Assembly (NCBI GenBank): GCA_001794525.1
Contig: MGJZ01000029.1
Location: forward strand, 1 to 10,841
Length of the DNA stretch: 10,841 nucleotides
Source of the DNA: Candidatus Yanofskybacteria bacterium RIFCSPHIGHO2_02_FULL_50_12
GTDB lineage: Bacteria; Patescibacteriota; Minisyncoccia; 2-02-FULL-40-12; GWA2-44-9
Direction: 5' to 3'
Below, piece after piece: positions 5,554 to 10,841 of this stretch; positions within the stretch are counted from its first letter, which is position 1; the number at the start of each line of letters is the position of its first letter. The translations under genes and the position numbers were made by a program. Below the pieces are notes generated by a model, which did not search any database, was not told the DNA's origin, and saw only the letters and a list, made by a program, of their open reading frames with translations.

Positions 5554-5565
5554 ATGCCTAAGTAT

Positions 5566-5919
5566 CTACTCTAAGGTTTCCATCTGGAGGGATCGGCTGA
5601 CGCCCTGATAGGTGCCGATCGCCTGGTTTGTGGTCGGCGAGGCGCTGCAGCCGGCAGGAGTAAGCGTGTATGAGGCGCCATTGGACATGGCCGGTTGGGG
5701 CAGAGCCGGGTTGCCGCGATTGGTATAAATGCACCATTCAATGATGCTTTCAGCCGCATACAGGGCGTTGATCGAGCCGCTGCCGGCATTGACGACCGTG
5801 CGCACCTTCGGACCGGCGATGGTGCTCATCGACAGGACAATCGCCATGATACCGCCAAGCATCAGCACGGTAAAGATAAGGATCGAACCCTGTTGGGATT
5901 TAGATTTCGGTTTGAACAT
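5566..5919 (-). CDS. pilX: PilX-like minor pilin or pseudopilin
   Basis: The 117-residue protein has a short basic leader ending QQG (about residue 11) and then a hydrophobic helix, SILIFTVLMLGGIMAIVLS. A PilX-type ALYAAESIIEW segment follows at about 52-62. Such proteins join the minor-pilin complex at the pilus tip and help start assembly. It lacks the usual F+1 and E+5 of type IV pilins, as PilX and GspK proteins often do at +5. It is short for the family, with a small C-terminal domain carrying two cysteines (C62 and about C91) that could form a disulfide. It overlaps pilW by 20 bases and is followed 12 bases later by ligA. The symbol rests on position after pilW and the N-terminal pattern; overall similarity is faint. 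Confidence 0.68.
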   Translation of the reverse strand: MFKPKSKSQQGSILIFTVLMLGGIMAIVLSMSTIAGPKVRTVVNAGSGSINALYAAESIIEWCIYTNRGNPALPQPAMSNGASYTLTPAGCSASPTTNQAIGTYQGVSRSLQMETLE

Positions 5920-6430
5920 CGCGGGATGATACGGTGGTCTGCAAATTAACGGTCAGGATTTCCTTGCCGGTTTTATTTTGGCTGGCAGCTAGGATCGTAA
6001 CCCGGGTTTGCTGCTGGTCGGTGGGACCGGATCCGAGGAGGCAGAAATTAAGTCGGGAAAAGGAAATCGCGGAGGAACTGAGTTCGGTGGTGGTGCCGGA
6101 GGCAGTACGCAATAGGAGCCCGTTCCCTATTGAGTAAATCACGGTGCCGTTGACCGGATGACGGATGGCCAATCTGGTGAGCGTGCAGTTGCTGGAATCC
6201 CCGGCCGGGATTTGGTCGCTGTCGACGATTTGGCTGACGCGGATTTCCCGGGACATGAGTTCGAGAATGAACAAGCCGTTCTCCTGGATTTCCTGGGCGG
6301 CCACCGCCCGGCGCTGGTTGCCGATTACCTGGACGAACAAGCCGCTCACGCCCAGCACGATAATAGAAAAAACAAAGGAACTGACTAAAACCTCAACCAA
6401 TGTAAAACCGCGCTCTTTAGATATGATCAT
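5900..6430 (-). CDS. pilW: PilW/GspJ-like minor pilin
   Basis: The 176-residue protein begins MIISKERG followed by FTLVEVLVSSFVFSIIVLG. This is a classic class III signal: cleavage after G8, F+1, E+5 and a hydrophobic helix that both anchors the precursor and packs into the fibre. The helix is followed by QEIQENGLFILELMSREIR, characteristic of the PilW/GspJ group, which sits in the minor-pilin tip complex. Two cysteines in the C-terminal domain (in NCTL and NFCLL) may form a disulfide. It starts within the pilV stop (ATGA, 6427-6430) and overlaps pilX by 20 bases, so coupled translation along the run is likely. PilD is the expected processing enzyme. Confidence 0.82.
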   Translation of the reverse strand: MIISKERGFTLVEVLVSSFVFSIIVLGVSGLFVQVIGNQRRAVAAQEIQENGLFILELMSREIRVSQIVDSDQIPAGDSSNCTLTRLAIRHPVNGTVIYSIGNGLLLRTASGTTTELSSSAISFSRLNFCLLGSGPTDQQQTRVTILAASQNKTGKEILTVNLQTTVSSRDVQTEI

Positions 6431-6927
6431 TTCCAGTTGAATAAGTGGTCTTCGGTTTGAATGCTGTTGTTGGGGTTAGTCTTGGACGGCCAGGTAACCT
6501 GACTTACTATCTTCAGTTCCCCAGCGTTTACTTTGGTGATAGTGACAGTCCGTCTGAATTTGGTATTGGCGCCGCTGTCATATGAATATACGCCGTTGCT
6601 CACCAGTAAAATCGGGTTGCCGCTCAACGGCAGAAGCGAAGTCGAATTCCATTGCAGGCGGTAGGCGCCGTCCGGCAAGCTGTTGTCGAAGGCCAGCCCG
6701 GTAAACCAGTTAGTGTCCCGGATCGCTCGGATCACCTCGATTCCCTCCTGGGCCAAACCGGCGGCCACCAAATCGTCCCGGATTTCTTCAGAAATATCCA
6801 CCGCTTTAGTCGAAAGGTAAAGCGCGGGAATAATCGCCATACTTAAGACAACCAGAGCTACCAAAGTTTCAACAATGGTAAACCCTAATTCCTTATTGGA
6901 TTTCAATTTTTCCGGAGGAGTGGACAT
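6427..6927 (-). CDS. pilV: PilV/GspI-like minor pilin
   Basis: The 166-residue protein has a leader of 15 residues ending KELG, then FTIVETLVALVVLSMAIIPAL, giving a canonical prepilin cleavage site with F+1 and E+5. The following LAQEGIEVIRAIRDTNW stretch is typical of PilV and GspI minor pilins. It lies between fimT and pilW, the standard order of a minor-pilin cluster. The ATG at 6925-6927 makes a 35-base overlap with fimT and has no Shine-Dalgarno site. An in-frame TTG at 6904-6906 would shorten the leader to eight residues and reduce the overlap, so the start is uncertain, but the mature protein is not affected. Confidence 0.82.
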   Translation of the reverse strand: MSTPPEKLKSNKELGFTIVETLVALVVLSMAIIPALYLSTKAVDISEEIRDDLVAAGLAQEGIEVIRAIRDTNWFTGLAFDNSLPDGAYRLQWNSTSLLPLSGNPILLVSNGVYSYDSGANTKFRRTVTITKVNAGELKIVSQVTWPSKTNPNNSIQTEDHLFNWK

Positions 6928-7465
6928 AAATGGTTTTGCAATCTTGGGGGCAGGTCGTGCCTGTTTTACCGATCGTGATGGCGAGCGGCGCCTGACCCAG
7001 CGAGAAGGAGTTATTCAGGTAGGTTTTCGGATCCGGCGGTTCAAAGAAAATATCGCTGAAGGAGCTCATGAATTGGATGTTGGCGTCGATGATGCTTTGG
7101 GTAGAAACAATTGAATCCTGCCCCGCGGCATAGTTCCGATTAATACTGGTGCAGTCGGTTGTAGCTGCGTTCGGGCCCGCATAGATCGCTAGGCTGGTGG
7201 CATTCATATAGTGAATCCCGTAGCCGCAGGGCGTGTAGTCATTGTACTTAGTGCTGGAAACGGTGTTCACTTGGGCTTGGCGAATTGTTGATTTCATCAG
7301 ATTTACGGTGCGCGAGAGATCCAGCTTGGTTCGGGAAAAATTCGTGACCAGTGACGTAGTCATAAAACCGATGATCGCGGCCACGACCAGCATTTCTATG
7401 AGCGTAAAGCCACGCTCGTTCGCTTTATTAGAAGTATGTTGCAAAAATACGAATGAATTGATCAT
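6893..7465 (-). CDS. fimT: FimT/GspH-like minor pilin
   Basis: The 190-residue protein has a 19-residue leader ending NERG, followed by FTLIEMLVVAAIIGFMTTSLV: prepilin cleavage site with F+1 and E+5, then the N-terminal helix. The helix is followed by LSRTVNLMKSTIRQAQVNTV, typical of FimT and GspH. The C-terminal domain has four cysteines (near residues 82, 107, 173 and 177) and a glycine-rich end, TIYVHSSGKIEIQ, which resembles the closing beta strands of GspH domains. It overlaps pilD by 38 bases. A downstream TTG at codon 8 could be used instead and would shorten the overlap. It is the first of four minor-pilin genes in the order fimT-pilV-pilW-pilX. Confidence 0.82.
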   Translation of the reverse strand: MINSFVFLQHTSNKANERGFTLIEMLVVAAIIGFMTTSLVTNFSRTKLDLSRTVNLMKSTIRQAQVNTVSSTKYNDYTPCGYGIHYMNATSLAIYAGPNAATTDCTSINRNYAAGQDSIVSTQSIIDANIQFMSSFSDIFFEPPDPKTYLNNSFSLGQAPLAITIGKTGTTCPQDCKTIYVHSSGKIEIQ

Positions 7466-8168
7466 TGAATATGATGAATATGATTGCGGCTAGGGCTAGG
7501 AATGAGCCGAACGGAAGTTCTTTTTTCCGGGACGCGCCTTTAGCCAGCATGATGACGGCCGCCAGGCCGCCGATCCAGGTACCCACGATCACAATAAGTG
7601 CGCCCCACGGGTAGCCGAACATAAGACCGAGCAGGCCAGCCAGCTTGACGTCGCCAAAACCGAGCTGGGATCCGCGCGACATCAAATATAGTATAGCAAA
7701 AAAAGCAGCCAGGAATAACCCTGAAAGGAGGAAGGCCGCCCCCCTCTCCGGCCCCGCGAGGGCATAAATGATGAACCCGATAATCGCTGGAATCAGGATG
7801 GCATCAGGCAGGAGGAAATAGAACAGGTCGAAGAAAAATAGAGCCAAAAGGATCAGTAGTCCAATAACGGATACCAATCCGACTGCGGGTGTCGGATTGG
7901 CGATAGAAAAAAAAGAAGCCACTATGAAACCGCACGCGAATTCAACCAGCGGATAGCGATGATGGATGGCATGTTTGCATTGGCGGCAGCGGCCTTGAAG
8001 AAGAAAGAAGCTAAGAACAGGAATCAAATCATACCAGGCGATGACGGCATCGCAGGCTCGGCATCGGGAGCGACCGTTGATTGAGAGGCCTTTAGGGAGC
8101 CGCCAAAGGAGCATATTCAAGAAACTGCCGAAAATAGCACCGCCGGTAAATGAGAATATGGCAACCAT
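7428..8168 (-). CDS. pilD: prepilin peptidase / N-methyltransferase
   Basis: PilD is the inner-membrane aspartyl protease that removes prepilin leaders and methylates the new N-terminus; all five pilins here would be substrates. The 246-residue protein begins with GSFLNMLLWRLP (14-25), then has two CxxC pairs (C36/C39 and C61/C64) that form the zinc-binding cytoplasmic domain needed for methylation. The two catalytic aspartates are D114 in FFDLFYFLLPD and D173 in GFGDVK. About seven or eight hydrophobic segments fill the rest. Length is normal. The ATG at 8166-8168 is favoured because family members start close before GSFLN. TATAAT ends six bases upstream, so the mRNA would be leaderless, and a 13-bp perfect dyad covers the start codon. 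Confidence 0.96.
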   Translation of the reverse strand: MVAIFSFTGGAIFGSFLNMLLWRLPKGLSINGRSRCRACDAVIAWYDLIPVLSFFLLQGRCRQCKHAIHHRYPLVEFACGFIVASFFSIANPTPAVGLVSVIGLLILLALFFFDLFYFLLPDAILIPAIIGFIIYALAGPERGAAFLLSGLFLAAFFAILYLMSRGSQLGFGDVKLAGLLGLMFGYPWGALIVIVGTWIGGLAAVIMLAKGASRKKELPFGSFLALAAIIFIIFNDQFIRIFATYF

Positions 8169-8177
8169 ATTCTCATT
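8149..8177. repeat. 13-bp perfect inverted repeat over the pilD start codon
   Basis: AATGAGAATATGG (8149-8161) and CCATATTCTCATT (8165-8177) are perfect inverted copies around a CAA spacer. The dyad covers the pilD ATG (8166-8168), its first codons, and half of the TATAAT box at 8175-8180. It could be an operator or an RNA hairpin over the start. Confidence 0.75.
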
Positions 8178-8180
8178 ATA
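8175..8180 (-). promoter_or_regulatory. -10 box for pilD, leaderless arrangement
   Basis: TATAAT on the minus strand is followed by GAGAAT and then the pilD ATG. With a -10 box at -12 to -7, position +1 is the A of ATG. No convincing -35 box is present at 15-18 bases. The arrangement repeats that of the pilin promoter. Confidence 0.5.
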
Positions 8181-8229
8181 TATCGAAACCCGTCCGAATG
8201 CAGTTTCATCCGGGCGGATACCGATATAT
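8178..8229 (-). other. structured spacer upstream of pilD
   Basis: ATATATCG (8178-8185) pairs with CGATATAT (8222-8229). Inside, CCGTCCG (8190-8196) pairs with CGGGCGG (8211-8217) with one G-T wobble, leaving a 14-base loop and a small internal loop. The fold lies between the pilin terminator and the pilD start and could be a leader RNA if pilD is also transcribed from further upstream. Confidence 0.35.
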
Positions 8230-8236
8230 CGATACT

Positions 8237-8279
8237 AAAACTAAATACCGGTCGCCAGAGGCGACCGGTATTTAGTTTT
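8237..8279. terminator. very strong bidirectional terminator after the pilin gene
   Basis: Twenty bases (8237-8256) are perfectly complementary to 8260-8279 around an AGA loop. The stem has a GC-rich core (ACCGGTCGCC) and closes in AAAAC/GTTTT, so each strand has an A-tract before and a T-tract after. It begins three bases after the pilin stop and should separate the pilin transcript from pilD. Confidence 0.88.
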
Positions 8280-8281
8280 CT

Positions 8282-8806
8282 TTAGTTCTGGCCTTGGTCG
8301 TAGAGACAAGCGGTCGTGGACGGGGTAGCGCAATCAGTCTTTGAATCTTTGGTGCCGTCGGCAGTCTGTCCGCTCCATCCGCCGGCAGTGCTGTTGATGT
8401 CAGTGTCGGAATTTAAAGCTTGGGCCCAGGTTTCAAGAACGGCCGTAATTTGATATTTAATACTGCCATTGTAGGCATAGCGGTAGAGCCAGGGACTGGC
8501 GTTGAGCGGGTCAACCGGCAACAGGGTCAGGTATTTTGGAACCAGCAAGGCGTCAAGGGCGGCAAAGGTGGCAACCTGCGGGTATTGGCCGTTGTCATCG
8601 AAATAAAGTTCCGAAGCGGTTCGCGTCTGGTTAACATCGGCAATTCTCTTTGCATCTCTGGCGCGCTGACGAGCGACGCCCAACTGAAGCAAGAGTAAGG
8701 TGGCCAGAACGCCTATAATAGCGATGACTACGAGCAATTCGACCAAAGTGAATCCGGATTGGCCGGACAACCGACGTGAGAATCGAGAAACGAAAGATTT
8801 ATTCAT
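8282..8806 (-). CDS. pilA: type IV pilin, probable major subunit
   Basis: The 174-residue prepilin has an 18-residue basic leader ending SGQSG, then FTLVELLVVIAIIGVLATLLLLQL, the textbook type IV pilin N-terminus with F+1 and E+5. The segment ARQRARDAKRIADVNQTRTASELYFDDNGQYP is typical of PilA and GspG-like pilins. Cysteines at 159 and 167 could form the C-terminal disulfide loop. The ATG at 8804-8806 is preferred: the longer open frame starts upstream of this gene's own -10 box and would not be on the mRNA. A private promoter (8813-8840) and a 20-bp terminator stem fit a highly expressed fibre subunit. It follows pilC and precedes pilD. The name is by role; a GspG-type label is also possible. 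Confidence 0.9.
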   Translation of the reverse strand: MNKSFVSRFSRRLSGQSGFTLVELLVVIAIIGVLATLLLLQLGVARQRARDAKRIADVNQTRTASELYFDDNGQYPQVATFAALDALLVPKYLTLLPVDPLNASPWLYRYAYNGSIKYQITAVLETWAQALNSDTDINSTAGGWSGQTADGTKDSKTDCATPSTTACLYDQGQN

Positions 8807-8812
8807 ATCGTC

Positions 8813-8840
8813 ATTATACGCCCGGTGTTGGGAAGGACAA
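8813..8840 (-). promoter_or_regulatory. pilin promoter, leaderless arrangement
   Basis: On the minus strand, TTGTCC (8840 to 8835) and TATAAT (8818 to 8813) are spaced by 16 bases. Six bases, GACGAT, separate the -10 box from the pilin ATG, so the predicted start of transcription is the A of ATG. The promoter lies mostly in the short gap between pilC and the pilin gene. Confidence 0.68.
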
Positions 8841-8860
8841 TGCGGAGATGTCCACAAGAC

Positions 8861-10069
8861 CTAGTTTCCGCCGACCAAACTGTAAATCGGAAGCAAGATA
8901 CTGGAGACGAGCATGGCCACGCCAAAGCCGAGAACCAGAACCAGAATTGGCTCGATCAGCTGGGTAATGCTGCCGATCGTGTTTTCCGACTCTGATTTGT
9001 AGTATTTGGAAACATGCTCAAGCATATAGTCGAGTTTGCCGGTCCGCTCGCCGATGGCGACCATTGAGCTGAATAAAGGCGGGATTTCGGGATAACGGAC
9101 CAGGACTTCGGAAATCGTGCCGCCGCTGCGGACGCGTTCCTCCGCTTCAAGCATAATGGCCCGATAATTCTCGTTGCCGACCAGTTCCGCGGTGATATGA
9201 ATTCCTTCCAGGATGGAAATACCCGACTTGATCAGCGTTGAAAGGCTTTCAGCGATCCTGGCCAAATAAAGATTCCGGACGACCACGCCGAGCGAGGGGG
9301 CGTGAATCATTGCGTTGTCGAGCCAGGCTTTGCCCTTTGGAGTTTTAACAAAACGGACAAAAGCGACGACCGCGACTACGAAGCCGATCACGAGTTCGTA
9401 TAGATAAGCATTGATGAAATTCGTCACCGCCATGAGCATCCGGGTGGTAATCGGCAGTTCGGTGATGCCCGAATCTTTGAATACGGACAGCAATTGCGGC
9501 AAGACGTAAACGACCATGATGATCGTTACTACTAAAAGCGCCGAAACGACGAAAGCGGGATATGCCAAAGCGCCCTTGATTTTCGAATTAATACTCTGGC
9601 TCCGCTCCAGATAATCAGCGAGATATAGCAAAGAACTTTGCAATTTTCCTGAAATTTCGCCGGTCTGGACCAATTTCACGTAGAAGGAGGAAAACATGTT
9701 GCCGTGAGCCGCAAGGGCGTTGGACAAGGTCGAGCCGCCCTCCACCATTTGGGCGATTTCCATAACTACTTTTTTAAGAGCCGGTTTTTCGACCTGCTGG
9801 GACAGGGTTCTTAAACCTTCGGCTAGGGGCATGTCCGCTTCGATGAGCGTGGCCAGCTGGCGGGTGAAAGCCACCACATCCTTGGTACTGACGCGCGAGA
9901 GTGATTTATTCAGGTCGACGGCGAAAATGTTTTTACTCACCGGGACCAAAGACAGGACCGTGTAGCCCTTGCCATGAAGGATGGAAACGGCGCTATCCTC
10001 GCTCGGCGCGTCAATTACGCCCCCACTCACCGTCCCGGCCCCGGTTTTAACCTGGTAATTAAATTCCAT
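8861..10069 (-). CDS. pilC: type IV pilus inner-membrane platform protein
   Basis: PilC (GspF family) is the membrane platform that couples the cytoplasmic ATPases to pilin insertion and removal. The 402-residue protein has an N-terminal cytoplasmic domain (1-60) and two T2SSF domains (about 66-188 and 269-391). Each carries the family turn, TGEISGKL at 136-143 and IGERTGKLDYML at 339-350. Membrane segments are visible near 170-192, 222-240 and 372-397. The length is usual for the family (about 400). It starts inside the pilT 3' end (11-base overlap, 10059-10069), with no Shine-Dalgarno site, which suggests coupled translation. The pilin gene follows after 54 bases under its own promoter. Confidence 0.96.
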   Translation of the reverse strand: MEFNYQVKTGAGTVSGGVIDAPSEDSAVSILHGKGYTVLSLVPVSKNIFAVDLNKSLSRVSTKDVVAFTRQLATLIEADMPLAEGLRTLSQQVEKPALKKVVMEIAQMVEGGSTLSNALAAHGNMFSSFYVKLVQTGEISGKLQSSLLYLADYLERSQSINSKIKGALAYPAFVVSALLVVTIIMVVYVLPQLLSVFKDSGITELPITTRMLMAVTNFINAYLYELVIGFVVAVVAFVRFVKTPKGKAWLDNAMIHAPSLGVVVRNLYLARIAESLSTLIKSGISILEGIHITAELVGNENYRAIMLEAEERVRSGGTISEVLVRYPEIPPLFSSMVAIGERTGKLDYMLEHVSKYYKSESENTIGSITQLIEPILVLVLGFGVAMLVSSILLPIYSLVGGN

Positions 10070-10841
10070 GCTGGTTGCGCAAGTTAGTCACGTTTGAAGA
10101 AAAGAATTCTGCCCGCTCGCCGCTTATTTCTTTCCGCCGCACCAGATCGGCCAGTGATTTGTCCAAAGAGATCATGCCGATATCTTGACTAGTCTCAATC
10201 ACCAAGTCCAGCTGGCGAGCTTTGTTGTCTCGGATTAAGCTGCGCACCGCACCAGTCGCGATCATTACCTCTACGGCTGGGATCAACCCGCCCTGGATGC
10301 GCGGGATGAGCCGCTGGGAGATGACTCCGGAGATGGTATTGGCCAGCTGATTGCGGATCTGGGGCTGCTGGGCCGGCGGGAAACTGTCGATGATCCGTTC
10401 GATTGTCTGCGAAGCGCTGTTGGTGTGGAGCGAGGCGAATACAAGGTGGCCGGTTTCAGCCGCGGTTACGGCCGCGCTGATAGTTTCGTAATCCCGCAGT
10501 TCGCCGATCATGAGCACATTTGCGTTTTCTCGGAACGTCGAGCGCAGGGCTTTGTTAAATGAAAGGGTGTCTTGGAATACTTCGCGCTGGTCGATAATGC
10601 TCTTGTCGCTGGCAAAGATGTACTCGATCGGGTCTTCGATCGTGATGATTTTCTCCGCCCGCTCCCGATTGATCACGTCGATGAGCGCGGCGAGCGTCGT
10701 TGATTTGCCGTGTCCGTTCGGTCCGACGACCAGGACGAATCCTTGGGAAAGCTTAGTGAATACTTTCAGGATCATCGGCAAGCCCAACTCTTCGAGCGTT
10801 CGTATCTGGGCCGGGATGAGACGCAAGGTGGCGGCATGGCC
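10059..10841 (-). CDS. pilT: type IV pilus retraction ATPase, N-terminus cut by the window edge
   Basis: PilT is the hexameric ATPase that disassembles pili and powers retraction and twitching. The 260 visible residues include the Walker A motif GPNGHGKST, an Asp box in IITIEDPIEY, the Walker B VLMIGELRD, and the His box TGHLVFASLHT. The element AVRSLIRDNK corresponds to the AIRNLIRE motif that marks PilT and sets it apart from PilB. The frame is open to the last base of the window: the TTG at 10824-10826 is an internal codon, and the N-terminal PAS-like domain lies outside. The Walker A loop has Asn and His where PilT usually has Thr and Ser. The stop overlaps the start of pilC by 11 bases. 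Confidence 0.93.
   Translation of the reverse strand, partial: GHAATLRLIPAQIRTLEELGLPMILKVFTKLSQGFVLVVGPNGHGKSTTLAALIDVINRERAEKIITIEDPIEYIFASDKSIIDQREVFQDTLSFNKALRSTFRENANVLMIGELRDYETISAAVTAAETGHLVFASLHTNSASQTIERIIDSFPPAQQPQIRNQLANTISGVISQRLIPRIQGGLIPAVEVMIATGAVRSLIRDNKARQLDLVIETSQDIGMISLDKSLADLVRRKEISGERAEFFSSNVTNLRNQHGI

Noticed and set aside
6427..6430. ATGA overlaps considered as programmed frameshift sites
   Set aside because: Each flanking gene has a complete start, a stop and family-length product, so these are ordinary coupled start-stop overlaps.
8237..8279. Long inverted repeat considered as the end of a transposon or an attachment site
   Set aside because: Only one copy is seen, no recombinase is near, and its position just after the pilin stop with A/T-tracts explains it as a terminator.
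8807..8857. N-terminal extension of the pilin (17 more residues)
   Set aside because: The extra codons contain the pilin promoter's -10 and -35 boxes, and the extension would give an overlong leader; the ATG at 8804-8806 fits the family.

Overview
This window most resembles a Patescibacteria (Candidate Phyla Radiation) genome, probably from the Parcubacteria side. The evidence is a compact type IV pilus locus packed next to ligA and a gatC-gatA pair, very short or overlapping gene junctions, a tRNA without an encoded CCA end, and a membrane-anchored small protein of a kind I associate with this group. TGA is used as a stop (gatC and gatA both end in TGA), so the code is not the UGA-glycine code of Gracilibacteria or Absconditabacteria. 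The lineage is inferred from gene content and style; no marker gene here fixes it.

Layout. Bases 1-173, plus strand: a consensus-like promoter, a block of three overlapping palindromes, then tRNA-Ala(GGC). Bases 217-618, plus strand: an 82-residue orphan gene with a strong Shine-Dalgarno site and its own intrinsic terminator. Bases 617-2921, minus strand: gatC, gatA and a two-helix membrane protein with a HEPN-like RNRLAH motif, joined by two ATGA overlaps. Bases 2959-3507, plus strand: a second orphan gene (123 residues, CxxC) with a near-perfect sigma-70 promoter, a roughly 78-nt leader, a strong Shine-Dalgarno site and its own terminator. Bases 3568-10841, minus strand: a type IV pilus locus in transcription order pilT (cut by the window edge), pilC, major pilin, pilD, fimT, pilV, pilW, pilX, followed directly by ligA.

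How the genes work together. PilT is the retraction ATPase and PilC the inner-membrane platform. The pilin is the fibre subunit, PilD cleaves and methylates the prepilins, and FimT, PilV, PilW and PilX have the order and look of the minor-pilin set that primes assembly. The pilin has its own promoter and a very strong terminator, so it can be made in excess over its neighbours. GatC and GatA are two of the three subunits of the tRNA-dependent amidotransferase; gatB is not in the window. LigA seals nicks in DNA and seems to ride at the end of the pilus transcript.

The most unusual points are these. (1) Two expression styles coexist: the pilin and pilD share a TATAAT-6 nt-ATG arrangement that puts the transcription start exactly on the start codon, whereas the two orphan plus-strand genes have leaders and strong ribosome binding sites. 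(2) A 13-bp perfect dyad sits on the pilD start codon. (3) A four-copy heptamer repeat lies in frame inside gatA. (4) A palindromic block sits between the tRNA promoter and the tRNA. (5) LigA has serine where the motif IV lysine is expected. No CRISPR array, insertion sequence or phage gene was seen.
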